64,000 nt of DNA from UBA1181 sp045617845 (GCA_045617845.1 JAZLJL010000028.1:14999-78998); one strand, 5' to 3'; shown: positions 8,731-18,782, numbered from the stretch's first letter. Translations and numbers: made by a program. The notes: generated from the sequence alone by a model not told the origin.

Positions 8731-9561
8731 TCATTTACACTCCTTCACCATTTCCGTGAAGATGGTGGCGAGCTTATCCTGCGCCAAGAGTGTGTTCTGC
8801 TGCACCTCCTCGTGCGTCACGTTACTCAAGTTAGCGTCGACTCCCACGTTGGAGATGACGGAAACACCGAACACGGAGATACCCGCATGGTTCGCCACGA
8901 TGACTTCAGGCACTGTAGACATACCGCATGAATCGCCGCCAATAATTCTAAAATAGCGGTACTCAGCCAACGTCTCGAACGTCGGTCCCTGCGTTCCCAC
9001 ATAGACGCCGAACTTCAACGGAATATTGAATTTCTTTCCTATCGTTTCCGCCTTCTTCACCAACTCCTTATCGTATGCGTTGCTCATATCAGGGAAACGG
9101 GTACCCAACTCCTCCAGGTTCGGTCCGTGCAAAGGATGTTCAGGGAAGAGATTAATATGATCCTTGATAATCATGATGTCGCCCGGCACATATTCAGGAT
9201 TCAATCCACCCGCCGCATTGGAGACCATCAGCGTCTTGATACCAAATTCCTTCATCACGCGCACAGGGAAAGTAATTTCCTGCATCGTATAGCCCTCATA
9301 ATAATGGAGACGCCCCTGCATAGCCATGACAGGCACACCCGCGACATACCCGAAAATCAACTTGCCGGAATGTCCTTGAACGGTACTAGTCTTGAACCCG
9401 GGAATTTCAGAATATGGGATCGTATCCACTTTCACAATCCGTTCGGCGAAACTTCCCAAACCTGTTCCTAACACAATGGCAATCGTGGGACGCAACGTAG
9501 TTTTTCCCCTCAGAAAGTCGCCGGAAGCCTTTATCTCTTTCAACAAATCCATAACAATCAT
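8731..9561 (-). CDS. punA: Purine nucleoside phosphorylase (trimeric, class I)
   Basis: A 276-residue cytoplasmic enzyme that splits inosine or guanosine with phosphate to the free base and ribose-1-phosphate in purine salvage. Family motifs are IAIVLGTGLGSF (phosphate-binding Gly loop), HSGKLIFG, MQGRLHYYEGY, VSNAAGGLNPEY, and GTQGPTFET followed by the Met/Val substrate-pocket region (GMSTVPEVIVANH). Length is typical. It is the last gene of the leftward operon, 18 bases after lpxK, with a terminator just downstream. No functional link to lipid synthesis is obvious. Confidence 0.93.
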   Translation of the reverse strand: MIVMDLLKEIKASGDFLRGKTTLRPTIAIVLGTGLGSFAERIVKVDTIPYSEIPGFKTSTVQGHSGKLIFGYVAGVPVMAMQGRLHYYEGYTMQEITFPVRVMKEFGIKTLMVSNAAGGLNPEYVPGDIMIIKDHINLFPEHPLHGPNLEELGTRFPDMSNAYDKELVKKAETIGKKFNIPLKFGVYVGTQGPTFETLAEYRYFRIIGGDSCGMSTVPEVIVANHAGISVFGVSVISNVGVDANLSNVTHEEVQQNTLLAQDKLATIFTEMVKECK

Positions 9562-9579
9562 ACACTTTAAGGTGAAACA

Positions 9580-10659
9580 TTATTGCCTTCCATGGAGCAA
9601 GGAGAGAAGATTCTCTTCGAAAACCGAAGCGTCTTCGCGCAAGAATTCCATGGAGAGCGGAATATAGAATATCTTCTTCTTTAATTCATCAGGGAAGCTT
9701 GTATTAGCCATCAGACGCACCGCATCCTTTTCAGTCGTGATGATATACTTCTCCTGCACATCGATTCCGTCATAGGCTTTTTGGATCCGCTTCAAATCAG
9801 AGACCGAATAATTATGGTGGTCACCAAAGAAACAAGTCTCCACATGAGCTGAACATTTTTTCAGGTATTCAACAAACGGTGCGGGCGAAGCGATGCCCGT
9901 AAGCGCCAAAACACCGGCATCCGTAAGCACCGGATTAGGCATTGGGTGCTTAGCGGAAGGAAACAAAGGCACCAATTCCCCGTAAGCCAGTTTTGAGAAG
10001 CACAAGCTTTGGTACGGATAAGGATTCAAATGTTTCCTAAACAACCTCATATCCATCGGGGTGATAGTGTCAGGACATTTAGTCACCACGATGATATCCG
10101 CTCTTTTCATCGAGCGTTTGGGCTCCCTCATCAAACCGACGGGAAGCAAATGGTCTTCCGTGATGTTACGGTTATAATCCACCAATAAGATAGAAACCTT
10201 AGGATGCACATAACGATGCTGGTAGGCATCGTCCAAAAGGATCAATTCCGGACGACCCTCCTCCAATTTCCTCATCGTCTTGATACCTCTCCGACGATCC
10301 GCATCGACAGCGACCGTCACGGAAGGAAATTTATGTTTCATTTGGAAAGGCTCGTCACCCACGGCAATGGGTTCGTCCTTCATCGTGACAAGTTTATAGC
10401 CGGAAGTGTTCCGTTTATATCCCCTGCTTAAGACGCCCAACTGGTACTTATCCTGCATCAATCGGATTAAATATTCCGTAAAAGGGGTCTTCCCCGTGCC
10501 ACCGACTGTAATATTGCCAATCGAAACGACAGGGAAATCATATTTTTCTGAGGGAAGGAGACCACGGTCAAACAACCAATTCCGTACACACACAACAATC
10601 CCGTAGACCAAGCTGAATGGCCATAAAAGGATTTTTATTATGAGTGGTTTGTTTTTCAT
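9580..10659 (-). CDS. lpxK: Tetraacyldisaccharide 4'-kinase LpxK (lipid A)
   Basis: A 359-residue membrane-associated kinase that phosphorylates the 4' position of the lipid A disaccharide, the sixth step of the Raetz pathway. It shows an N-terminal hydrophobic helix and the Walker A segment SIGNITVGGTGKTPF around residues 47-61. The family-typical VLSRGYKR and LILLDDAYQHRYV follow. The ATG at 10659 is preferred over 10698, because the protein then begins with a usual membrane-targeting stretch (MKNKPLIIKILLWP). It follows sppA by about 54 bases in the envelope-lipid operon. Confidence 0.93.
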   Translation of the reverse strand: MKNKPLIIKILLWPFSLVYGIVVCVRNWLFDRGLLPSEKYDFPVVSIGNITVGGTGKTPFTEYLIRLMQDKYQLGVLSRGYKRNTSGYKLVTMKDEPIAVGDEPFQMKHKFPSVTVAVDADRRRGIKTMRKLEEGRPELILLDDAYQHRYVHPKVSILLVDYNRNITEDHLLPVGLMREPKRSMKRADIIVVTKCPDTITPMDMRLFRKHLNPYPYQSLCFSKLAYGELVPLFPSAKHPMPNPVLTDAGVLALTGIASPAPFVEYLKKCSAHVETCFFGDHHNYSVSDLKRIQKAYDGIDVQEKYIITTEKDAVRLMANTSFPDELKKKIFYIPLSMEFLREDASVFEENLLSLLHGRQ

Positions 10660-10713
10660 TGTGTACGAATTAAAGGTAAAAGAGACTGATTCGCACACAA
10701 AAATGATTGCAAG

Positions 10714-12447
10714 CTATCTCAGCTCTATGGTATATGGTATTATAGCTTGGACTTTATCCAAGCCCCGTATTTTTTCAAAAATAAACTTTTCTTTTGAAAA
10801 AACCTCATATTCTTTCAACTTTTCGTACCCAATAGATGGAATTTCTTCCATTTGTTGCCAAAAATCCTTCTTTTCAGGATAATCCGACACTTCATATTCA
10901 GTCAAAGCGGCAAGATTAGCGGCAAGCGAAACGGCGTCCTGCAACGTACCATATTGGTCAACCAACTTTTTCTCCTTAGCGTCAACGCCCGACCAAACAC
11001 GCCCCTCCGCACAGGATTTTATCTCATCCACCGTCATGGAGCGACCCTCCGCACAACGTAGCACGAAAGTTTGGTAGAAATCATCCACGGAACGTTGCAT
11101 GGCAACTTGCTCAACAGGGGTAAGCGGACGGAAGAGATTCTCCATCACATCGGCATTGGCATTAGTCTTCACAGATTCATAATGTACACCTATCTTATCG
11201 GCTAGCTCTTTCGCATTAGGAATAAGCGCTATGACACCAATAGAGCCCGTAATGGTATTTCTATTCGAAACAATGGCGCTGGCGTTAGAAGCGATATAAT
11301 AGCCTCCCGAAGCGGCATAATCGCCCATACTGGCGACAACAGGAATGTCTTTCTTTATCTTCTCTACGACGTGACAAATTTGCTCAGAGCCATAGGCGCT
11401 ACCACCAGGAGAATTGATACGGAGAACGATAGCCTTCACAGAAGTATCCTTCTTTAGATCCAATAGCAAATTGACGGTCTTGGTGGAATTAATTCCCCCA
11501 ACAGAACCATTGTCTATCTCACCATCAAGATATACGACAGCCACTTCCGGCTGATTTTCCGATGCCGCATCGAAATTCTCTTCCATATAAGCCACATATT
11601 CCGAAACAGAAACGACGGGCAAGTCATCCTTTTCGTCAAGTCCCAACCTAGATTTAAGGAGCGAACGGAACTCGTCACCGTAAATCAAACGATCCACAAA
11701 ACCATTTTCCATAAGATAGGAAGCGGGACGCAACGGAATGATACTATCCGCCAATGACGCCAATGTTTCTTTATCGATTCCCCGACTTGAGGATATATTG
11801 TCTAAAATGACATTCCAAATAGATCCTATCAAAGCACTCAACTGTTCCTTGTTTTCAGGACTTAAGGAATCACCGACGTACGATTCGGCATATGACTTGT
11901 AAGCACCGGCCTTTACCACCTGCATATTGACACCCACCTTTTCCAGCAAGTCCCTGCAAAACAAAGAAGAAGTGGAAATGCCGGAATAATTAACCGCTCC
12001 TTGCGGGTTCAAATACACGGAATCAGCAATTGACGCCACATAATAGGAGCCTTGCGTATAAAGGCCCGAATAGGCATAAATGAATTTCCCGCTCAACTTA
12101 AAATCCGACAGAGCATCACGTATCTCCTCCATCGTGGCAAAACCAGCATCAACCGCATTCGTTTTCAGGCAGATTCCCTTTATTTTCTCATCATCCTTAG
12201 CTTGCCTTATGGCATAAACGATATCATCAAGTCCGGTCGTCATATCATTCGAGCGGGACAGATTGTCAAACAAACTATTATCTTTCCGGTCGACAATCAT
12301 CCCATCCAACGAGACGAGCAAAACGGAGCCATCCTCTACTTCCGGAGCCGAAGACCCCGATAAGAGCGAGAACAAAATTATTAATGAAAAAAACGAAAAG
12401 AGTAGGACGCCTAAACAAGAGGCGAAAACAGTCTTTAAAAATTTCAT
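10714..12447 (-). CDS. sppA: Signal peptide peptidase SppA, 67K type
   Basis: A 577-residue inner-membrane serine protease that degrades signal peptides after their release. It has an N-terminal transmembrane anchor (residues 5-30) and two tandem ClpP/crotonase-like halves, the long form also found in E. coli. The general-base Lys is seen in KAGAYKSYAESYVG in the N-terminal half and the nucleophile Ser in DYAASGGYYIAS in the C-terminal half. The start overlaps the pssA stop by 4 bases, so translation is probably coupled. Confidence 0.93.
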   Translation of the reverse strand: MKFLKTVFASCLGVLLFSFFSLIILFSLLSGSSAPEVEDGSVLLVSLDGMIVDRKDNSLFDNLSRSNDMTTGLDDIVYAIRQAKDDEKIKGICLKTNAVDAGFATMEEIRDALSDFKLSGKFIYAYSGLYTQGSYYVASIADSVYLNPQGAVNYSGISTSSLFCRDLLEKVGVNMQVVKAGAYKSYAESYVGDSLSPENKEQLSALIGSIWNVILDNISSSRGIDKETLASLADSIIPLRPASYLMENGFVDRLIYGDEFRSLLKSRLGLDEKDDLPVVSVSEYVAYMEENFDAASENQPEVAVVYLDGEIDNGSVGGINSTKTVNLLLDLKKDTSVKAIVLRINSPGGSAYGSEQICHVVEKIKKDIPVVASMGDYAASGGYYIASNASAIVSNRNTITGSIGVIALIPNAKELADKIGVHYESVKTNANADVMENLFRPLTPVEQVAMQRSVDDFYQTFVLRCAEGRSMTVDEIKSCAEGRVWSGVDAKEKKLVDQYGTLQDAVSLAANLAALTEYEVSDYPEKKDFWQQMEEIPSIGYEKLKEYEVFSKEKFIFEKIRGLDKVQAIIPYTIELR

Positions 12448-13160
12448 TTCTTAGTGACAGCCACAAAAATTGACATCATAATAAAAAGTATGATAATCAA
12501 AGGAATAGAAGCCATTTGGAATATCGATGCCAAAACGACAGATGAAATAATCAAAATGAAACGAATTTTATTATCCTGCCACTTTAGGTTCTTAAATTTC
12601 AAAGAGAACATCGGCAATTCACATACCAACAAATAAGAGAATAATAAAATCAACACTAAAAGAACCGCTGGAGAAGATACTATCGAATGAATCCAATCCA
12701 TATGCATCCAACCAGGTATAGGAGTGATCGGATCAGAAAGGGCCGCTAACGAGGACATGAACATGGCGTTAGCAGGTGTAGGCAATCCGATGAACGAACA
12801 AGTCTGACGCTCATCGACATTGAACTTCGCGAGCCTTAATCCGGAAAAGACAGCCAAAAGGAATGCCAAGTAAGCCCAATTAGAGCCTTCCATCAAACTG
12901 GAAAGAAGATTAAACATAATGGCCGCAGGAGCCACACCGAAACTAACCACGTCAGACAAGGAGTCCAACTCTTTACCGATATCAGACTTAACTTTCAACA
13001 ATCGAGCCACCATTCCATCAAAGAAATCGAATACAGCGGCAAGTAAGATATAAATAGCGGCCCACAAATAATTTCCTTGGAAAGCCATCACAATAGCGAC
13101 ACATCCGGAAGCTAAATTCATACAGGTGATGGTATTGGGGATATGCTTTTTGATACTCAT
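12444..13160 (-). CDS. pssA: CDP-diacylglycerol-serine O-phosphatidyltransferase
   Basis: A 238-residue integral membrane enzyme that makes phosphatidylserine from CDP-diacylglycerol and serine. The CDP-alcohol phosphotransferase motif D-G-x2-A-R-x8-G-x3-D-x3-D is visible from FFDGMVARLLKVKSDIGKE into LDSLSDV. Several hydrophobic spans follow. It overlaps psd upstream and sppA downstream by 4 bases each, so the three are a tightly coupled cassette. Confidence 0.93.
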   Translation of the reverse strand: MSIKKHIPNTITCMNLASGCVAIVMAFQGNYLWAAIYILLAAVFDFFDGMVARLLKVKSDIGKELDSLSDVVSFGVAPAAIMFNLLSSLMEGSNWAYLAFLLAVFSGLRLAKFNVDERQTCSFIGLPTPANAMFMSSLAALSDPITPIPGWMHMDWIHSIVSSPAVLLVLILLFSYLLVCELPMFSLKFKNLKWQDNKIRFILIISSVVLASIFQMASIPLIIILFIMMSIFVAVTKK

Positions 13161-13828
13161 TTTGTATTTAATTTCGCGATAACCGTTTGGTTACCTACAA
13201 CCTTTTGTTTTAAGTTAACTAAAATCTCAGCATCCTTGGGAAGATAAATATCCACGCGGGAGCCGAACTTGATGAAACCCATCTGTTGATTGATGTGACA
13301 TTCGTCGCCAACCTTAGCATAGGTCACAATCCTACGGGCCAAAGCGCCTGCCACTTGACGGAACAAGACCTTCGTCTGGTTTACCGTCTCGACAACGACT
13401 GTTGACCTCTCATTTTCAGTACTTGACTTTGGAAGATTCGCTTTCCAAAACAACCCATCATTGTGGGTATAATAAAGAATCTTTCCGTTTACCGGATACC
13501 AATTCGCATGGACATTGAAAACGCTCATGAAAATAGACACCTGAATACGCTCATCCTTAAGATACTCACCTTCTATCGTTGGTTCAACTACTACTACCGT
13601 ACCATCGGCAGGAGCCATGACCAAACCAGTGCTATCCTCAGTATAAACCCTCGACGGATTGCGGAAAAAATTCAAGAAAAAAAGGAACAATAAAACGCTA
13701 AACACGCAGAGCCCTACGACAAAAGTCGGATGGGTCGCATAAAGAAACCACCCAACTAGCACATCCATAATCAAAAGGGATGCAAATAATTTTGTTAATA
13801 TTCCTCTTCCTTCTTTATGAATTCTCAT
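13157..13828 (-). CDS. psd: Phosphatidylserine decarboxylase, short (type II-like) form
   Basis: A 223-residue proenzyme that converts phosphatidylserine to phosphatidylethanolamine. It has an N-terminal hydrophobic stretch, the segment VMAPADGTVV, and near the C-terminus GFIKFGSRVDIYLP, where autocleavage between Gly and Ser should create the pyruvoyl group. The short length and FGS motif (rather than LGST) match the archaeal/Bacteroidetes-type enzyme. It is directly followed by pssA with a 4-base overlap, so consecutive pathway enzymes are made from one message. Confidence 0.93.
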   Translation of the reverse strand: MRIHKEGRGILTKLFASLLIMDVLVGWFLYATHPTFVVGLCVFSVLLFLFFLNFFRNPSRVYTEDSTGLVMAPADGTVVVVEPTIEGEYLKDERIQVSIFMSVFNVHANWYPVNGKILYYTHNDGLFWKANLPKSSTENERSTVVVETVNQTKVLFRQVAGALARRIVTYAKVGDECHINQQMGFIKFGSRVDIYLPKDAEILVNLKQKVVGNQTVIAKLNTK

Positions 13829-13892
13829 TTCAAATCTTGTTATAACTATGCAAAGTTAATAATTTTTATTTATTACAAATACATTCTAGCAA

Positions 13893-14714
13893 TTATGCCC
13901 CTACGATTAACGAAAAAAGGACAAATAAAACGGGAGCCGACAACAATGCGCTATCAAAACGATCCAATAAACCGCCATGGCCCGGGATAATATTTCCTGA
14001 ATCCTTAACACCCAAACTCCTTTTGAACATGGACTCGACCAAATCACCGAGCACACCGAACACGAACACAAAAACCGACATCGCCAACCAATATCCCACA
14101 TGCAACGTCGGGATACATCCACAATAATTGAATATCAATCCGGAGATGATGGAGAAAGACAAACCACCACAAAAACCTTCCCACGTCTTTTTAGGGGAAA
14201 TACGTTCAAACATCTTATGTTTACCGAAGAAACGACCCACCAAATATGCGCCTGTATCAGATGCCCATATCATCACAAAAAAAGCCAACAGCAACATGTT
14301 CGAATGCTCGGATTTCCCTTCAATCAGACAGAATAGACAGAATGGCACGGAAACATACACATGTCCTAAAACAGAGACACCTAAATTCATGATCGGATTG
14401 GGTTTCGCCCTAAACAATTCAAAGGCGAAAGTACATGCGACACACAAGAAATAAACGGAGTACAAAGCGAATGAGGCATGGAAAAACGACACGAAATATG
14501 AAATGACAAAAAGCAACGCACCTCCAAAAACGGACATCCACTTATCCACTGCGACAGAATCGCATTTCTCCGTCAACTCATAAAACTCATGCAACGACAA
14601 TACCGTTATCAAAAAGAACACGACGCCAAAATAATATGACGACATTAATATCGAAGCGACCATAATCGCAACAAAAGCAATTCCCGAGATTGCCCTCAAC
14701 ACTAAATTATTCAC
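13893..14714 (-). CDS. cdsA: Phosphatidate cytidylyltransferase
   Basis: A 273-residue polytopic enzyme that makes CDP-diacylglycerol from CTP and phosphatidate, the precursor for PssA. The family signature is complete: SMFKRSLGVKDSGNIIPGHG followed by GLLDRFDS, with the metal-binding Asp residues. About eight hydrophobic segments are present. It lies 41 bases after the coiled-coil gene and 64 before psd. The cdsA-psd-pssA run therefore covers the entire route to phosphatidylethanolamine. Confidence 0.95.
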   Translation of the reverse strand: MNNLVLRAISGIAFVAIMVASILMSSYYFGVVFFLITVLSLHEFYELTEKCDSVAVDKWMSVFGGALLFVISYFVSFFHASFALYSVYFLCVACTFAFELFRAKPNPIMNLGVSVLGHVYVSVPFCLFCLIEGKSEHSNMLLLAFFVMIWASDTGAYLVGRFFGKHKMFERISPKKTWEGFCGGLSFSIISGLIFNYCGCIPTLHVGYWLAMSVFVFVFGVLGDLVESMFKRSLGVKDSGNIIPGHGGLLDRFDSALLSAPVLFVLFSLIVGA

Positions 14715-14755
14715 TTCCTATCTCCTTTTAAACTTTAAGTTATAATATCAATTAT

Positions 14756-17700
14756 TTATTCGCCCATAGCCTCATCAGAGGCTTCAGCGCTAGATTCTTC
14801 GGAAGATTCCTCTTCTGAAGATTTCCGTCTTTTCCTTCTTGACCGTTTCTTAGAGGATTGGTCTTCCTCCTCGCCTGCGGACACATTTTCTCCGCTGGGT
14901 TCAACCTTCTCTTCCTGCGGACTTTCCATCTTCGCTTCCTGAGGTGTTTCCTGTGGTACCTCTTGAGGCGTTTCCTGGGATGGTTGAGCCTCCTCTTCCT
15001 TTTTAGCCCTTCTCGACTTTCTTCTTCTAGAACCGCTTTCCTCTTGCGCTTCCTCCGGATTGTCCTGGATGTCTGTCGCAGGTTCCATATTCGCAGGTGC
15101 AGGCACCTCCTTTTTATTAGGGGAAACAGGCACATTACCTGACGATGCGGAAGGTGAAGCCCCTATACTCTGCACTGGTGTAGGTGTCGAATAAGAGAAT
15201 GGTATCACCGACGTCTTAGTGGCAGGAGAGGAAGATTTTGCTCCACCCTTCTTATTGTTAGACTTCTGCGCCTCAAACATCTTTATGTATTTTCCGATAT
15301 CATTCAAAGATATCGGATCCGCGGAGGTAATCGGGAAGGCATTCTTTTTCTCCTCAATGACAGTGCTATCCTGCGGGTTCTCAGCCAACAATGTAGAATC
15401 AGCCGACGTCGAATCCTGAGGAGCGGAACCAAACAGCATGTCGTCCAAAACTTGATGCAAGCTATCTTTTTCACTACCATCCATAGCCAATTCATTCGTC
15501 AAGATAGAAAGGCTATCCTGAACACGCTGTAGGCTATCCTGTTCCAGTTTCCTCGTAATGACAAAATTCAAAGAGTCTGCCAAATGTTTCTCCTGAAGCT
15601 GTAAAGAATCGGGCTTCACGACCAAAGAATCGAACTGGGAAGCATCTAACTCCTCGATGACTCTGCGTCGGTTCGAAGTATAGAATTTAATGTTACCCAA
15701 AGAACCACCTCCCTCATCGTTAAGTTTCGTCGGCAAAATCTTGGACAGAATCTTATCCTGCCTACGGTTCTTATACTTCACTTTAATCTCGCCAGTCGCC
15801 AAATATTCAAGGTTAATGTCGGTAATAACAGAGTCCAAATACTCAACAACCGGGTAATTCGGCAAGAAACCAGCGATGGAGTCTGCCACCTTGTTGAAAT
15901 CAGTGTGGCGGTATTTAGACTTTCCGACAAGCTGCATCACATACTTAGCGACGATGCGCGTAGAATCATCTATATCATAGAACTTCTTTCTATGGAAATA
16001 CCGATGATCAAAATAATGCAGGAAGAAGTCATATTCATATCGGAACTCAAACTTATCCCTCACATAATAGACGTCATTCAAATAACGGCAATTAGGGATC
16101 TTTATTTTACGCAAGATGACATCTCCCTTACGGTTCTTACTTCTTTCCAAATCCTTGATATCACGGACGTTCTGGAGTTCGCCCTCCAACTCGGCGATCT
16201 GCTGTTGCAACAATACGGAATCAATCATTGAAGTAACCAATTCCGGCTCCTCCTCAGTATCCACGGCAAAGGAATCGATATTCGCCATGTACGTCGAATC
16301 AAGTTCACCACTTGCGAAAGCATAGGAATTCTCGTCGTCAGGGACAACGTCCTCAACCACTTTCTTCGGTTCCACACGCTCCCGGACATCAGGCGGCAAA
16401 TCGGAATTATCACGTTTACCAGTAGCCATATCGAAGTCTCCATCTGCCAACAACAACGAATCCTTTGTCTTTTGCTCTTGGAGCAATCGCTTCTTTTCCT
16501 GGATTTTCTTCAAAGCCTTTTGCTGTTTTTTGGTTAAAGCGACAGCTTCGTCTTGGGCATCCTCTTTAGCAAAGCGCTCCATATCAGCGCTTTCCTGTTC
16601 CGCAAGCTTCATAGAGTCACGAGTGATCTCGTCACGCATCTTCTCCCGCATCTTCTCTTCCTTACGGCGGGCCTTATCCTCAGCATTCAACTTTTTCTCC
16701 TTCGCCGCAACAATCTTCTTGGCGAGTTTCATCGTCTCTTTCTCAATCTTCTCCCGCTGTTCCTGGAGTTCCTTCTTCTTTTTCTCCTCGAGTTTATTCT
16801 CTTTTTCGAGTCGTTCCTGTTCCTCGGCGAGTTCAGCCTGTTTTTGTTGGTACTCCTTCAGCTTTTCCTCATCCTGTAACAACTGATCTTTATCAGCCTC
16901 TCGCTTGCGCATCTCCTGCTTGCGGGCAATTTCAAGCTCCAACAATTCCTTCTTGCGTTCTCTCTCGGCAGCCGCTTTCTCCTTCTCCGCCTGTTTACGT
17001 TCAAGCTCCTTTTGGCGTTGAGCCTGACGCAGCTCTACTTGTCTACGTTTCTCTTCCTGGCGTTTCTGCTTCATACGCTCTGCCAAGGCTTTCTCCTTGT
17101 CTTTGGTCATCTCCTCACGCGCCTTCTCGCGTTCACGCATTTGTTGCAAGAACTCCCGTTTGCGTTGTTGAGCCTCTTTTTCACGACGTTTCCTCTCGGC
17201 CTGTTGTTGTCTAGCCTTTTCTCTAGCGGCCTTCTTCTTTTCGCGCTGTAATTTTTGTTTCTCTTGTTGTTGTTCCTTACGCTCGCGCTGTTTCTGAATG
17301 CGTTCGTCTTGAAGTTGCTTTTGCTGAGCTAACCACTCCTCATGTTCCGCACGTTTCTGCTGAGTAGCCTCCTGACGTTTACGGACAGCCTCTTCACGTT
17401 TAGCCGCTTGTTCCTCTCGGCGACGACGCATTTCCTCTTTCCTCGCCTCTTGGGCGAGACGTTCTCTTTCCCTATCCTCCTGTTGCTTCTTCGCGCGTAA
17501 TTGACGCTCTTCAGAAGCCTTCTGGCGCTCAGCTTCATACAAAGCTTCACGACGTTGCTTATCGGCTTCGATTTGTTTTCGCTGATCTTCCTGCTCTTGT
17601 TTACGTTGAGCCCAAAGTTCACGTTCGCTCTCTTTTTGTTGCACCTCACGCTGACGTTGCGCCTCACGTGTCTCGCGTTGTTTAGCGATTATGGCTTCAT

Positions 17701-18526
17701 ATTCCTTCTGGCGTCTTTCATTATCTTGTTTCTCCCTTTGACGCGCAGCCTCTATCTCCTCCTTCTTCTTGTTCCAAAGCTCAGTATACTTTTGCTTCAT
17801 CTCATTTTCTTGGCGAATACGCATCTCACGGGCTTTCCGCTCTAACTCGACAGCTTCAAGATATTCAGCCAAACGAGTCTCACGCTCATCAACAGACTGT
17901 TGCTGGGATTTGTCTAACTGCTGCTTCTTTTCTTGCCACTGTTTCATTTGGAGCGCACGTTTTTCCGACTCCTTTTGACGTTGGAGCTCCCGCTGCAATT
18001 TCTCACGTTCTGAAGCCGCGACATATTCCTGCTGGCGTTTTTCGGCAAGAGCCTCATCACGCTTACGGGCAGCATCCAATTCCTTTTGTTTCTCTGCCCA
18101 ACGTTCTCTGTCATGTTCCTTCATCTCCGCTTCACGGCGCAAACGAAGTTCCCTAGCCTGCCTCTCCTGCTCAACTATCTGCTCATACTCCTTTAACTTC
18201 TTTGATTCAGCCGCTTTCTCCTCGGCCTTGCGAGCATCGACCTGAGCCTTAACTTTCTTCCATTCCTCCTTTTGGCGTTGTTTTTCCACACGCTCAGCTT
18301 GACGTTGCGCCTCTCGATTCTCCTTCTGTTTCTCATTAGCCTCCTTCGCTTGCTCAAGGCGAAGTTCCCTGTCATGCAACTCCTGCTGACGTTTCGCAGC
18401 CTGCTCCTCCTTCACCCTTTCGGCTCTGGCGCGTTGTTCTTCGCGTATACGTTCAGTATCTGTTTGAGCGTACGTATTGACGGCTAAAACAGTTGAAGTT
18501 AATAATATGGCTAATAATCTATTCAA
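14756..18526 (-). CDS. Very long exported coiled-coil protein, unrecognised
   Basis: A 1256-residue protein. Residues 1-20 form a signal peptide ending before QTDTER. Residues about 20-690 are an almost unbroken Glu/Lys/Arg/Gln-rich helix with recurring units of the type (R/K)xxREE(A/Q)xRKRQE and no proline, predicting a rigid coiled-coil or single alpha-helix rod of the order of 100 nm if fully extended. Residues about 700-1085 look folded (IKIPNCRYLNDVYYVRDKFE, rich in Tyr/Phe/Asp). The last 170 residues are Pro/Ser/Glu-rich with basic clusters. It is the first gene of the phospholipid/lipid A operon under a strong promoter. No homologue is known to me; a periplasmic tether or envelope-spanning strut is an inference only. 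Confidence 0.75.
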   Translation of the reverse strand: MNRLLAILLTSTVLAVNTYAQTDTERIREEQRARAERVKEEQAAKRQQELHDRELRLEQAKEANEKQKENREAQRQAERVEKQRQKEEWKKVKAQVDARKAEEKAAESKKLKEYEQIVEQERQARELRLRREAEMKEHDRERWAEKQKELDAARKRDEALAEKRQQEYVAASEREKLQRELQRQKESEKRALQMKQWQEKKQQLDKSQQQSVDERETRLAEYLEAVELERKAREMRIRQENEMKQKYTELWNKKKEEIEAARQREKQDNERRQKEYEAIIAKQRETREAQRQREVQQKESERELWAQRKQEQEDQRKQIEADKQRREALYEAERQKASEERQLRAKKQQEDRERERLAQEARKEEMRRRREEQAAKREEAVRKRQEATQQKRAEHEEWLAQQKQLQDERIQKQRERKEQQQEKQKLQREKKKAAREKARQQQAERKRREKEAQQRKREFLQQMREREKAREEMTKDKEKALAERMKQKRQEEKRRQVELRQAQRQKELERKQAEKEKAAAERERKKELLELEIARKQEMRKREADKDQLLQDEEKLKEYQQKQAELAEEQERLEKENKLEEKKKKELQEQREKIEKETMKLAKKIVAAKEKKLNAEDKARRKEEKMREKMRDEITRDSMKLAEQESADMERFAKEDAQDEAVALTKKQQKALKKIQEKKRLLQEQKTKDSLLLADGDFDMATGKRDNSDLPPDVRERVEPKKVVEDVVPDDENSYAFASGELDSTYMANIDSFAVDTEEEPELVTSMIDSVLLQQQIAELEGELQNVRDIKDLERSKNRKGDVILRKIKIPNCRYLNDVYYVRDKFEFRYEYDFFLHYFDHRYFHRKKFYDIDDSTRIVAKYVMQLVGKSKYRHTDFNKVADSIAGFLPNYPVVEYLDSVITDINLEYLATGEIKVKYKNRRQDKILSKILPTKLNDEGGGSLGNIKFYTSNRRRVIEELDASQFDSLVVKPDSLQLQEKHLADSLNFVITRKLEQDSLQRVQDSLSILTNELAMDGSEKDSLHQVLDDMLFGSAPQDSTSADSTLLAENPQDSTVIEEKKNAFPITSADPISLNDIGKYIKMFEAQKSNNKKGGAKSSSPATKTSVIPFSYSTPTPVQSIGASPSASSGNVPVSPNKKEVPAPANMEPATDIQDNPEEAQEESGSRRRKSRRAKKEEEAQPSQETPQEVPQETPQEAKMESPQEEKVEPSGENVSAGEEEDQSSKKRSRRKRRKSSEEESSEESSAEASDEAMGE

Positions 18527-18591
18527 ATCTATCTATTCAATTGCACAAAATTCACCAAGACATCACTCAACAAAGCATACTTGTGAACTTA

Positions 18592-18623
18592 CAAAGATAT
18601 TAAAAAAAGAGTTGAATTTCAAA
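18592..18623 (-). promoter_or_regulatory. Strong promoter for the coiled-coil/cdsA/lpxK operon
   Basis: On the minus strand a TTTG -33 box (18620-18623), a 20-base spacer and TATCTTTG (-7 box, 18592-18599) match the Bacteroidetes housekeeping consensus. The start codon at 18526 leaves a leader of about 60 bases. Confidence 0.75.
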
Positions 18624-18782
18624 AATGATTTTTGATGTCAAAAAAATACGAGCGAACTATCAATAAACGAACAATTTACAAGTAATAAAACGCCATATTT
18701 CATCGTATGACCTAAAGATTTTCCCCATCAAAATCTCCCATAAAAAACTATTCTTGGGACAACAATAACATGTGTTTATCAC
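18624..18782. other. Non-coding spacer
   Basis: AT-rich sequence between the promoter of the coiled-coil operon and the terminator of the efflux operon. The whole gene-free interval (18527-19022) holds only the promoter, the terminator at 18783-18815 and the hairpin at 18965-18994. I see no credible gene in it. Confidence 0.5.
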
